Shown here one piece after another: positions 15,956 to 22,889 of a stretch of 22,889 nt of DNA. Under the pieces are notes generated by a model. It did not search any database. It saw only the letters and a list, made by a program, of their open reading frames with translations, and had not been told where the DNA came from. The translations under genes were made by a program, and so were the position numbers. Numbering within the stretch: position 1 is the first letter of the stretch; each line of letters opens with the position of its first letter. Source of the stretch: CAZPNX01 sp964518765 (GTDB lineage: Bacteria > Edwardsbacteria > AC1 > EtOH8); assembly GCA_964518765.1 (NCBI GenBank), contig CAZFJC010000031.1:1-22889 (forward strand). Direction: 5' to 3'.

Positions 15956-17029
15956 ATGAAATCGATATTTATAATACTCGCACTATTGTCTGCGATTGCG
16001 ACAACAGCGCATCCACAGGGGGTTATCTCTCTTAACGTTTGGCCGCCGAAGATCGAGTTAAGCGTGATGCCCGGAGAGACCAAGACCGGGATCATCAATG
16101 TGGACAACAAAGGCAGCGCCGTGGCCAGCATCATGGCCTATATCACGGATGTCGCCATGGAAAGGAATGGAAACGTCACATTCCCTGAAGGAGGATCGCT
16201 GACATATTCCTGCGAACCGTGGCTTTTGGTCAACCCGGAGCAGTTCAGGCTGGCTCAGGGGGCGAGCCAGCAGGTGCGGTATACCTTGAAGGTTCCCAGG
16301 GACGCCTCCGGCACATACCTGGCCTGCGTCTTCGTCCAAACCAAGCCCGAGGACCGTCCCTTCGCCACCGGCAGCGCCATCAGCGCCCGGGTGGGAAGCA
16401 TGATCATCGTCAACGTCACCGGCACCGGAAGCAAGGCGGCCGAGCTGTTCTCGCTGGGCACCAGGAGGACGAAGGACGGAAGACAGGACCAGTTGGAGCT
16501 GGGGATCCGCAACAAGGGCAACGTCCTGCTGAGGCCCACCGGCACCATCGAGATCAAAAGCGAGGCCGGCTGGACGGTGGACAAGGTGGCCTTCAACCAG
16601 GATAAACAGGCGGTGCTGCCGCTGTCGGAGCGGCTGTACCCCATAGCCATATCGCCCAACGTGGAGCCGGGCGTCTACCGGCTGATAGCCACCATCGACT
16701 ACGGCGGGCGGGAGCTGCTGGCCGGCGAGTCTAGGATCAATCTGGTGGCGGAGGCGCCGTCGCCTAGGGCCGAAGATACAAAAAAAAGCCCCCAGCCCAA
16801 GCCGCGCCGCCAATCGCCGGCGGCCCAGGCCCCCAAAGCCTCTCCTGAGGAGATAAATAGTTTGCTGGCCCAGGGCACCAAACTCTATTCCTCGGGCGAA
16901 TACCAGCAGGCGCTGGGGATTTGGCAAAGGGTCCTCAAGCTTGACCCAGGGAACGCCGCCGCCTCGCGCAACCTGGCCCGGACTAGGGAGAAGCTGGAGG
17001 CTCTGAAGAAGGCCAAGCAGGGCGGGTGA
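15956..17029 (+). CDS. Periplasmic PapD-like two-domain protein with C-terminal TPR module
   Basis: This protein of 357 residues has a signal peptide (about 1-21). A first immunoglobulin-like domain (about 22-160) reads like a pilus chaperone: NVWPPKIELSVMPGETKTG, then PWLLVNPEQFRLAQGASQQV and the strand RYTLKVPRDASGTYLACVFV. A second beta domain (about 161-267) has the pattern of an Ig-like fold, with a NxGN turn. A Pro/Lys-rich linker (268-295) leads to a TPR-like helical module (296-350: INSLLAQGTKLYSSGEYQQA and so on). It probably binds or delivers the secreted subunit in the periplasm. The C-terminal module is almost repeated at the end of the next gene product. No strong ribosome binding site precedes the ATG, consistent with lower expression than the subunit. 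Confidence 0.8.
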   Translation: MKSIFIILALLSAIATTAHPQGVISLNVWPPKIELSVMPGETKTGIINVDNKGSAVASIMAYITDVAMERNGNVTFPEGGSLTYSCEPWLLVNPEQFRLAQGASQQVRYTLKVPRDASGTYLACVFVQTKPEDRPFATGSAISARVGSMIIVNVTGTGSKAAELFSLGTRRTKDGRQDQLELGIRNKGNVLLRPTGTIEIKSEAGWTVDKVAFNQDKQAVLPLSERLYPIAISPNVEPGVYRLIATIDYGGRELLAGESRINLVAEAPSPRAEDTKKSPQPKPRRQSPAAQAPKASPEEINSLLAQGTKLYSSGEYQQALGIWQRVLKLDPGNAAASRNLARTREKLEALKKAKQGG

Positions 17030-17204
17030 GGCTTTCAATCCAGTTTGATAATCCAAACGTTTTTAGGTAGACCGAAATAAGTCGGCGGATAAAAAACGAT
17101 CTTTTTTTCGGCCCTTTCGCCAAGATGGATATGTTGTTTCCCCAGGTTGGTGCCCAGATGAAAGCATCCGAAAAAGGTTGGCCAGGAAAAACAATTTCGG
17201 CAAT

Positions 17205-19640
17205 ATGCCCATAAGCTATAAATATATAGCAATACTGTTTCTTCTCGCCGGTTCGGCCGCCGCCCAGGAGGGCGACCGGCTGATCGTCACCGGCTCGGCC
17301 GAGGGCGGCAACAGCATTTACGGGGCTCATTATGGACGGCCGGAAAGCCGCTACAGCCTGGGCTACGACTTCTCCAAGAGAACCAAGGGGATCGGGATCT
17401 CGTCCCAGCTGACGGCCGACCTCAGCACCATCGAGGGATTCTACTTCTCGCGAGCCCGGGCCGCGGTATCCGGCATCGGCCTGGGCCAGCTCAAGCTGTC
17501 TTTCGAGATCGGCGACATAAACACCAGGCTGACCCAGGCGGCGGCCGGCATGCCGGGGATGATCCGAGGCCTGGGCTGGGGCTTGGACTGGCGCTGGCTG
17601 GGTTGGAGCTTCTGGGCCGGGACGCCGTATGAGATGTTCAAACCCAACTCCTCCCTGGCCTCGCGCAGCGCAGCCGGCACCATGCTCTCTGCCAGGCCGG
17701 CGTCCTGGGTGCGCCAGGGCCTGTTCCTGGCCGGCCACTCCTATGCAGAGGACAGGGACTCGCTCAACCGCTCCAACCTGTCGTTCGGCTCCATCACCGA
17801 CATATACCCCAGAAGGCAGCTGGACCTCTCCTTCACCGCGGCCTGGAAAAGGAGGACCGAATCCCGGGCCACGGGAAACCTCACCTACGGCTCGCCCTAC
17901 CTGAGCTCGGCCGCCAGGTGGAACCAGAGCACCGGCGGGATCTCCGGCCGGATGGAGTACTTCGGCAGCAACTACCAGGCCTGGAGCCCGCGGCGAAGCG
18001 TCTGGCTGAGCCTGGGAAGCTGGTACCGGCCCACCGAGATCACCAGGTTCAGCGGCAACTACTCCAACCAGAACGCGGGTGGCGATACTACCTACCCCTG
18101 GATCACCCACACCTGGGACCTGGGCACCAACCTCACCCTGCCCAAGCTGCCACAGATCAACCTCAAGTACTATTCCTCCGATCAGAAGCTGGACTGGGGA
18201 GGTCCGGACCCCAAGCGCTATGCCACCATCGAGAGGACCTACGAGGCGGTGCAGTGCTTCTGGAAGGTGGACGGCAGGATCAGCTATCGCCTGACCGACC
18301 GGGACGAACGGGTGAGGAATACGTCGGCCTTCCGCATGGAGACCTTCCGTGTCAGGCCGGTACTTAGCTGGGGAAAGTTCAAGGCCTGGCCCAGCTGCGA
18401 GTTCGAGAACTGGCGGGACCTCAAGTCCAGCAACAACGGGAGGACCTTGCGGCTGAGGGCCGGGGGCGAGGCGGCTTGGAGCCGGTGGGGCGCCAGGATC
18501 ACGGCCGAGGGGGGGATAAACTCGGAGCGGGTGATGTGGGGGCCGCGGCAGGTGCGTTGGGTGGGTGATTTGAAGCTTCGGGCCAACATCACGCCGACCT
18601 ATATGCTCAATCTGGCCTGGTGGAGCGAGAGCAACGTGTCCCAGGACACCGGGTTCTTCTACCGGCCCGACTACAACCGCTTCCGGCTGTCCCTCTCCAG
18701 AACCTTCGACCTGTCCGGGAACCGGGTGGAGGGGCTGGTCTACCTGGACAGGAACCAAAACAGCCGTCAGGACCGGGGCGAGCCTGGCCTGCCGGGCATC
18801 AGGGTGATGGCCAACGGAGGCCAGTCCACCTTGACCGATGCCAGAGGGGCCTACGCCATCCCCAATATCGGGAACGGCACCACTACCGTCAAGCTTGACC
18901 TGTCGACCCTTTCGGCCGAATACAGCATCATCGGCCAGTACGAGAAGACCCTGCCCTTGGGGGGCTGGCGCCGGCCCCGGGCCGACTTCCCTCTCTCGGC
19001 CCTGGGGGGTGTCCGCGGCCGGGTGTTCTTCGACCGCAACAAGAACGGGAGCTTCGACGCCGACGACCACGGCGTCTCCGGGGTGATGGTGATGCTGATG
19101 CCCTCAGGCCTGACGGCGGTGTCCAACGGCGGCGGCACCTTCCGCTTCTCCAATGTGCCCACCGGGGAGCAACGGCTGATCATTGACACCGTGTCAGCGC
19201 CGGCCGAGTACGAGCCGCTGTCGAATGAGCCGGTGTCCGTAACCGTGCGCCAGGGAGAGATCGTCAACCACCTGGAGCTGGCGCTGACCAAGCGCTTCCG
19301 GCCGGTGAAGCGAACGGTGTTCGACGGGGAGCTGACCGTGCCCCTGATCTCTGTCCCCGAGGCCCGGGCGGCAGAGCTGCCCAGGCCGGCGCCCCGGGTT
19401 GCGCCGCCCAAACCGACCCAGCCGCGCCCGGCGCCGCCATCCGCCCCCAAGATGTCCAAGGAGGAGATCGACGCCCTGTACCGCGAGGGCACCAGGCTGT
19501 TCAGCGCCGGGGAGTACCAGCAGTCCCTGCGGATATGGCAACGCATTCTCAATGCGGACCCCGCCCACGCCAACGCCAGGAGGAATTTGGAGCGCACCAG
19601 GCAGAAACTGGAGGCGCTGAAGAGGACACAGGGGCGATAG
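17205..19640 (+). CDS. Predicted outer-membrane beta-barrel (usher-like) protein with SdrD-B-like domains and C-terminal TPR
   Basis: This protein of 811 residues has a signal peptide (MPISYKYIAILFLLAGSAAA). Residues about 30-500 consist of many alternating amphipathic strands rich in Trp, Tyr, Arg and Ser, as in a large outer-membrane barrel. Two SdrD-B/carboxypeptidase-regulatory-like domains follow, each with an Asp-rich loop that could bind calcium: YLDRNQNSRQDRGEPGLPG (from about 508) and FFDRNKNGSFDADDHGVSG (from about 603). A Pro-rich linker (about 700-750) leads to a TPR-like module (751-811) closely matching that of the preceding protein. ATG 17205 is preferred over the in-frame TTG 17178 because it starts the signal peptide directly. 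The gap of 175 nt after the preceding gene holds only a small hairpin (CCGA/TCGG, 17072-17085). A usher-like export role is inferred from gene order. Confidence 0.75.
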   Translation: MPISYKYIAILFLLAGSAAAQEGDRLIVTGSAEGGNSIYGAHYGRPESRYSLGYDFSKRTKGIGISSQLTADLSTIEGFYFSRARAAVSGIGLGQLKLSFEIGDINTRLTQAAAGMPGMIRGLGWGLDWRWLGWSFWAGTPYEMFKPNSSLASRSAAGTMLSARPASWVRQGLFLAGHSYAEDRDSLNRSNLSFGSITDIYPRRQLDLSFTAAWKRRTESRATGNLTYGSPYLSSAARWNQSTGGISGRMEYFGSNYQAWSPRRSVWLSLGSWYRPTEITRFSGNYSNQNAGGDTTYPWITHTWDLGTNLTLPKLPQINLKYYSSDQKLDWGGPDPKRYATIERTYEAVQCFWKVDGRISYRLTDRDERVRNTSAFRMETFRVRPVLSWGKFKAWPSCEFENWRDLKSSNNGRTLRLRAGGEAAWSRWGARITAEGGINSERVMWGPRQVRWVGDLKLRANITPTYMLNLAWWSESNVSQDTGFFYRPDYNRFRLSLSRTFDLSGNRVEGLVYLDRNQNSRQDRGEPGLPGIRVMANGGQSTLTDARGAYAIPNIGNGTTTVKLDLSTLSAEYSIIGQYEKTLPLGGWRRPRADFPLSALGGVRGRVFFDRNKNGSFDADDHGVSGVMVMLMPSGLTAVSNGGGTFRFSNVPTGEQRLIIDTVSAPAEYEPLSNEPVSVTVRQGEIVNHLELALTKRFRPVKRTVFDGELTVPLISVPEARAAELPRPAPRVAPPKPTQPRPAPPSAPKMSKEEIDALYREGTRLFSAGEYQQSLRIWQRILNADPAHANARRNLERTRQKLEALKRTQGR

Positions 19641-19651
19641 GGAAAGATACT

Positions 19652-19681
19652 AAAAGGGCAGCTCGTACGAGCTGCCCTTTT
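19652..19681. terminator. Bidirectional terminator between convergent genes
   Basis: AAAAGGGCAGCTCGT is followed directly by its exact reverse complement ACGAGCTGCCCTTTT, a perfect 30-nt palindrome with A and T tracts at the ends and more T residues to about 19689. It lies between the plus-strand surface-protein cluster and the minus-strand sixA operon and should stop transcription from both sides. Confidence 0.9.
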
Positions 19682-19698
19682 TCTTTTTTCTCGGCAGG

Positions 19699-20190
19699 CT
19701 ATCGGATCATCTGCTTCGGGGCCAGCAGACATTCCAGGGTGGCGCAGGCGCCGTATCTTAAGGACCTCGCCGAGAGATGACAGAAGCCGCCCTTCTTCAG
19801 GTTTATCTCCAGCCCCTCGCGGCCCGAGAGCAGGACGGAGATCAAGCCGCTCAAATAGGGCTCGTGCCCCACCAACAGGACGCTGTCTTTTCCGAGCCCG
19901 TTGATCTCGGCCACCAACCGGCGCGGGTCGCCTGACGGGGCCAGGTGTGGGTTCTCCTTAAGGCGCGACTCAATCCCCAGCACCGAGGCCGCGATATCGG
20001 CGGTCTGCCTGGCCCGGACCAGGGGGCTGGTCAGCACCAGGTCGAACCGGTAGCCAAGCTCCTTAAGGGCCGAGGCTATTCTCTTGAGCTTTCTCTGGCC
20101 CTCTCCGGTCAGGGGACGCTGGCCGTCGTCAGGATATTTCGAAGCATCTTTCTCCTCGGCGATGCCGTGGCGCAGGAAATAGACATCCAT
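19699..20190 (-). CDS. sixA: Phosphohistidine phosphatase SixA
   Basis: This protein of 163 residues belongs to the histidine phosphatase superfamily and is short like SixA. The catalytic RHG motif is MDVYFLRHG (R7-H8-G9). TSPLVRARQTAD (about 54-65) carries the second phosphate-binding Arg, and LLVGHEPYLSGL (about 105-116) carries the second catalytic His. SixA removes phosphate from histidine residues of signalling or phosphotransfer proteins. The start at 20190 is fixed by the family N-terminus and by GAGGGTGAG just upstream; the longer frame to 20340 is translated CHAD DNA. It lies 13 nt after the CHAD stop codon and is the last gene of the minus-strand operon. Confidence 0.92.
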   Translation of the reverse strand: MDVYFLRHGIAEEKDASKYPDDGQRPLTGEGQRKLKRIASALKELGYRFDLVLTSPLVRARQTADIAASVLGIESRLKENPHLAPSGDPRRLVAEINGLGKDSVLLVGHEPYLSGLISVLLSGREGLEINLKKGGFCHLSARSLRYGACATLECLLAPKQMIR

Positions 20191-20203
20191 CTCACCCTCG
20201 CAA

Positions 20204-21094
20204 TCACCTGTGGTTGTATGGGCCCAGCTCGAAGACGAAAGAGACGAGCTGGCTGACTTTGGATCTGAAACGGGTGATCTTCTCATCCAGGTCCCCAGCC
20301 AACGCCTGTATAGCCGGATGGCACTCCCGACGTCTTCCAACCGCCGACGCCCAGGAGCGCAGGCCGCGGATCAGCACCGCCAGGTCCTGGATGTCGCCCA
20401 TGGCCCCCTGCAGGTCGTGCATCCGGGCGAGGACGTGCGGATCGGAGTTTTGAGAGAGCGGCGCCAGCGGCTCCACCAGGTAGCGGTATTTCTTGAAGGC
20501 CACCCGCAGACGGTGGATGGCGGCCAGGTCCGTACCCTCGATGGCGGAGCCCAGGGACAATAACCGGCGGTGAACTCCGGCCAGATGCTTCGAGATCCTC
20601 CCGGCGGCCCTAGCCCCGCCTTTGTCTTCCTTCGAAACTTGGCCGAGCCTGGCGGCGATGGCTTCCACCTCGCCAGCCAGCAGAGGTTCGTCAAATGACA
20701 AAAGCCTTACGGACAGAAGCTTTTGAGATGTTTCTTCCGATGCCCGCAGCCGGGCCCGATAGTCCTTCAAGCTGGGGAACCGGTGGGCCAGAGGCTCCAG
20801 CATGGCCAGTTGGACTTGGAGGTCGCGGAAGCGGCTGAGCAGTTCCATCAGCCGGCGCAGACTCTTGACGGAAACGGGTTGGTCGATTTTAGGGCATACC
20901 AGCCGCGAGGCCCGGAACAGGGCGCGCAGGCGGCGGATGGAGACCCGGAGGTCGTGGACCGAGTTGGGCTCGGGATCCTGCCGGCAGGCATCCAGGTGCT
21001 GGCGGAACCGGGACAGCTGTTTGCTCAGGGAATCGGCGATGGCCGCGGCCAGAGGGGAGGCTCGGGCGGTGGTTTCAGCCGCGGGAGGGGCTAC
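20204..21094 (-). CDS. CHAD-domain protein, reached by -1 frameshift from the upstream ORF
   Basis: CHAD domains are alpha-helical, rich in conserved His and basic residues, and several bind polyphosphate. The frame contains the first half signature VHDLRVSIRRLRALFRAS (around 20970-20910) and the second half signature IHRLRVAFKKYRYLVEPL (around 20525-20470), so the domain is complete. The first ATG (20848) lies inside the domain. Upstream, the frame is open back to a TGA at 21137-21139, and no ATG, GTG or TTG occurs between that stop and the domain. The frame is -1 relative to the upstream ORF, which ends at a slippery A-run. The likely product is a fusion of 142 + 296 = 438 residues. Alternatives are a non-standard start codon or one base missing in the A9 run. 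SixA follows in the same operon. Confidence 0.75.
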   Translation of the reverse strand, partial: VAPPAAETTARASPLAAAIADSLSKQLSRFRQHLDACRQDPEPNSVHDLRVSIRRLRALFRASRLVCPKIDQPVSVKSLRRLMELLSRFRDLQVQLAMLEPLAHRFPSLKDYRARLRASEETSQKLLSVRLLSFDEPLLAGEVEAIAARLGQVSKEDKGGARAAGRISKHLAGVHRRLLSLGSAIEGTDLAAIHRLRVAFKKYRYLVEPLAPLSQNSDPHVLARMHDLQGAMGDIQDLAVLIRGLRSWASAVGRRRECHPAIQALAGDLDEKITRFRSKVSQLVSFVFELGPYNHR

Positions 21095-21103
21095 TTTTTT
21101 TTT
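21043..21103 (-). promoter_or_regulatory. Candidate programmed -1 frameshift signal
   Basis: Read on the minus strand, the ORF ends GTA AAA AAA AAG TAG. The heptamer A-AAA-AAG (21100-21094) is the slippery sequence of E. coli dnaX and is part of an A9 run. A 9-nt spacer (TAGCCCCTC) precedes a perfect 7-bp stem, CCGCGGC (21084-21078) with GCCGCGG (21049-21043), with a 28-nt loop. GGAG lies 14 nt upstream of the heptamer and could act as the stimulatory Shine-Dalgarno element. Confidence 0.65.
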
Positions 21104-21519
21104 ACCAGGAGCTTCTCCATCTCGGCCACCGCTTGTTCAATCCTCTTCAGGTCTTTGCGGCGGCCCTTGGCCGGTTTCAATTTGAGCCGATCGGCGATGG
21201 CCAGCACACGGTCAAGCCTTTCCATCTCCTTCTTGCCCGGTCCGGACTTGGCGCGGAACATCTCGCGGACTGCCTCGGCCAGCCTGATTAGGTCATGCTC
21301 CAGGTTGACTACATAGTTGTGGCCCGACTCGCGGGCCGCCTGTCTGAGGAAGCTTAGCCGGGAGGTTGCCTCGCGCTCAAGATCGGGCCTGATCTTTGGG
21401 GATGGCTTTTTTGGAGCCGAAGGCTTGGCAGGGTCAGAGGGCACGGCACCGGGTTTGCCAGGCGACGGGGCGGGCTCGGCCGCAGCCTGTTTGGTTTTCC
21501 TGTCTTGCTCCTGGTCCAT
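21091..21519 (-). CDS. Short helical ORF; N-terminal part of the CHAD fusion
   Basis: This ORF of 142 codons has a Pro/Ala/Lys-rich, probably disordered start (1-45) and a charged helical remainder (about 46-142), with no known domain I can name. It ends LLVKKK then TAG at 21093-21091, right at the slippery A-run. Normal termination would give this 142-residue protein; -1 slippage would continue into the CHAD frame. It starts 17 nt after the tmk-like gene stop with only a weak ribosome binding site, so its translation may depend on the upstream gene. High Lys and Arg content could help bind polyanions, in line with CHAD proteins; this is inference. Confidence 0.7.
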   Translation of the reverse strand: MDQEQDRKTKQAAAEPAPSPGKPGAVPSDPAKPSAPKKPSPKIRPDLEREATSRLSFLRQAARESGHNYVVNLEHDLIRLAEAVREMFRAKSGPGKKEMERLDRVLAIADRLKLKPAKGRRKDLKRIEQAVAEMEKLLVKKK

Positions 21520-21536
21520 GGGCTTTATTTATATAT

Positions 21537-22223
21537 TCAGATGTCCAACAGGTTCTGTATCTTGCCCTGGAGCTCCCGGTGGACCACCTTGGGCGAGCGG
21601 TTGCCGTTGACCACCTCGAAGCCATACTGGGATCGCATGCGGCGGAATTCGGCCCGCACTTGGTCTTGGTACTTGATGAAGTTGGTGTACATATCCCCGG
21701 AGCGCCTGATATCCATGCCCGACTCCCAGTAGTCTAAAAGCTGGCCCTTGCGGAAGATCCTTTCGGCCAGGGCCTTGGGGGGGACGTCCAGGTAGAAGAC
21801 GGCGTCGGGCACCAGGGCGATGCTGTAGATCTCGCGCACCCATTCCGGGTCCATCTTGCGGACCATGGCCCGGGCCATCATGGTGTAGATGTAGCGGTCG
21901 GCCAGGACGATGAAGCCGGAGCGCAGGGCCGGAATGATCTTGTTCTCCAGCTGGTCGGCGAAATCGGTGGCGTAAAAAAGAGTCTGGGTGATGGGGCCCA
22001 GGGTGTTGCCCTGCTGGGCCCGGTCCAGCTCGGCGGCCACCAAAGTGGATCTTTTCAGCCCCACCTCCTCGGTGGCGTAGCCGCTGCGCTCCATCCAGTC
22101 GCGCAACATGGCGGTGTGGGTGGAGCGTCCCGAGCCGTCGGCGCCCTCGATGACGATCAGCTTGCCCTGCAGCAGGGCCAGGTCGACGCCGGGCAGGCCC
22201 CGGCCGTAGAAGCGGCGGCTCAC
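21537..22223 (-). CDS. Thymidylate-kinase-like protein with Lys-to-Arg change in Walker A
   Basis: This P-loop nucleotide kinase of about 228 residues resembles dTMP kinase, which phosphorylates dTMP to dTDP. The P-loop reads EGADGSGRSTH (residues about 26-36), so the usual GKST lysine is an arginine (R33). FYATDFADQ and LADRYIYT (DRY motif, about 109-111) match the family. The GTG at 22223 overlaps the upstream stop codon as GTGA and has GGAGGT about 10 nt upstream; the in-frame ATG at 22241, which itself overlaps that GGAGGT, would add six residues. The long frame upstream of 22241 is a shadow of the neighbouring gene. It forms a tandem pair with the next upstream tmk-like gene. The altered P-loop suggests reduced or changed kinase activity, perhaps in a heterodimer. 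Confidence 0.85.
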   Translation of the reverse strand: MSRRFYGRGLPGVDLALLQGKLIVIEGADGSGRSTHTAMLRDWMERSGYATEEVGLKRSTLVAAELDRAQQGNTLGPITQTLFYATDFADQLENKIIPALRSGFIVLADRYIYTMMARAMVRKMDPEWVREIYSIALVPDAVFYLDVPPKALAERIFRKGQLLDYWESGMDIRRSGDMYTNFIKYQDQVRAEFRRMRSQYGFEVVNGNRSPKVVHRELQGKIQNLLDI

Positions 22224-22888
22224 GGGCGGCGCGACCTCCATTTGAAGGCCGGCAGGTCGATCCGTTGGGAGATGATCTCGCGCACCTCGCGGTGCATAAC
22301 CTCGGGGGAGCGGTCGGAGTCTATCCGGATGAAGCCGAACTCCGGGGCCATGGCCAGATACTCCTGGTAGATGCGCCCCTGGAACAGGCGGAAGCTTTGA
22401 TACTCGTCGGCTGCCAGGCCTAGGTCCATGCCGGCCTCGTAGTACTTGAGCCGGGGACGGCCGTCCAGGATGCGGTTCAGAGCCGTCTCCAGGGGGACGT
22501 CGAAGAAGAAGGTCAGGTCCGGGTGGCGGGCGTAGCCGTAGAGCCTTCGGATCCACTCCCGGTCGCAGCCCCGGGAGGCATCCCGGGCGAAGGCGGTGTA
22601 GATGTAGCGGTCGGCCAGGACGATGTGCCCGGCCGAGAGCAGAGGCAGGATCTCCCTCTCGTAGCGGTCGGCGAAGTCGGTGCAGTGGATCAGGGCGAAG
22701 GTGGTCGGCGTCAGCAGCTGGCGCTTCTTGCCCTTGCGGGTGGCGCTGCGCACCAGCAGGGACGAGTTCCACTCGGTGAAGAAAACCTTGTAGCCCTCCA
22801 GCTCCAGCCAGCGCTTCACCAGATAAATCTGGGTGGACTTGCCGGAGCCGTCCAGGCCCTCGACCGCTATCAGCCGGCCGGGGAGGTC
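22220..22888 (-). CDS. Thymidylate kinase-like protein, 5' end beyond the window
   Basis: The frame is open to the right edge, so only the N-terminal few residues are missing; 222 residues are visible. The P-loop is intact: AVEGLDGSGKSTQ (visible residues 8-20, K17). IHCTDFADRYEREIL and VLADRYIYTAFARD match the dTMP kinase DRY region, and FFDVPLETALNRI is the later strand and helix of the fold. dTMP kinases make dTDP for DNA synthesis and work as dimers. Its stop codon overlaps the GTG of the second tmk-like gene, so the two are translated together. Sequence patterns such as YYEAGMD and SPEVMHREV recur in the second copy (YWESGMD, SPKVVHREL), showing common origin. Whether it acts on dTMP or another nucleotide is not proven. 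Confidence 0.85.
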   Translation of the reverse strand, partial: DLPGRLIAVEGLDGSGKSTQIYLVKRWLELEGYKVFFTEWNSSLLVRSATRKGKKRQLLTPTTFALIHCTDFADRYEREILPLLSAGHIVLADRYIYTAFARDASRGCDREWIRRLYGYARHPDLTFFFDVPLETALNRILDGRPRLKYYEAGMDLGLAADEYQSFRLFQGRIYQEYLAMAPEFGFIRIDSDRSPEVMHREVREIISQRIDLPAFKWRSRRP

Positions 22889-22889
22889 T

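Noticed and set aside
16983..19070. Very long minus-strand open frame (695 codons) opposite the barrel gene
   Set aside because: It is antisense to a gene with signal peptide, strands and domain motifs, and its translation is Pro/Gly/Arg-rich low-complexity, typical of GC-rich shadow frames.
20846..20848. ATG as start of the CHAD protein
   Set aside because: It would remove the first half of the domain, including VHDLRVSIRRLRALF, which is encoded in the same open frame upstream.
22242..22772. N-terminal extension of the second tmk-like protein
   Set aside because: The translation is a compositional shadow of the first tmk-like gene; the family start and the GTGA overlap place the start at 22223 (or 22241).

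Overview
The window looks like chromosomal DNA from an uncultured, GC-rich, Gram-negative (outer-membrane-bearing) bacterium. The host genes are GC-rich with clear Shine-Dalgarno sites. There are signal peptides, a membrane-anchored LytM/M23 endopeptidase, a predicted outer-membrane beta-barrel protein and several families of small palindromic interspersed repeats. This fits a candidate-phylum or FCB-like lineage known from metagenomes, but there is no marker gene to place it, so the taxonomy is a guess.

Layout. (1) 1-2740 is an AT-rich island with three co-directional genes of unknown function: the 3' part of a soluble protein, a four-helix membrane protein and a membrane-anchored HEAT-repeat protein. 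(2) 2758-4490 is GC-rich host DNA with dtd (D-aminoacyl-tRNA deacylase) and a threonine dehydrogenase-like gene lacking the structural zinc cysteines. (3) 4536-8300 is a second AT-rich island: a gamma-type N6-adenine methyltransferase, a restriction-endonuclease-like protein and an AAA+/STAND-type ATPase, probably a restriction-modification or defence unit. (4) 8342-13117 returns to host composition with an acetyl/acyl-CoA synthetase, an acyl carrier protein and two tandem Kbl-type alpha-oxoamine synthases. With tdh this suggests threonine breakdown to glycine and acetyl-CoA, or a derived pathway using the carrier protein. (5) 13118-13621 is a GxxExxY nuclease-fold gene inside 15-bp perfect inverted repeats, probably a small mobile or repeat element. 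(6) 13630-14980 holds an M23 peptidase, a promoter followed at once by a U-tailed hairpin, and tRNA-Val(TAC).

(7) 15105-19640 is a cluster that looks like a surface-fibre or envelope assembly locus: a DUF2582-like winged-helix protein, a small secreted beta-rich subunit with a near-perfect ribosome binding site, a GC hairpin, a periplasmic PapD-like two-domain protein, and a large predicted beta-barrel protein with two SdrD-B-like domains. The last two carry nearly the same C-terminal TPR module. The arrangement recalls chaperone-usher systems but is not a recognisable one, and it is the best candidate here for an undescribed system.

(8) 19699-22888 (minus strand) is an operon of two tandem thymidylate-kinase-like genes, a short helical ORF, a CHAD-domain ORF and sixA. 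The CHAD ORF has no usable start codon upstream of its domain. It lies in the -1 frame of the short ORF, which ends in A-AAA-AAG-TAG followed by a stem-loop at the classical distance. This is a strong candidate for programmed -1 frameshifting (or transcriptional slippage) making a 438-residue fusion.
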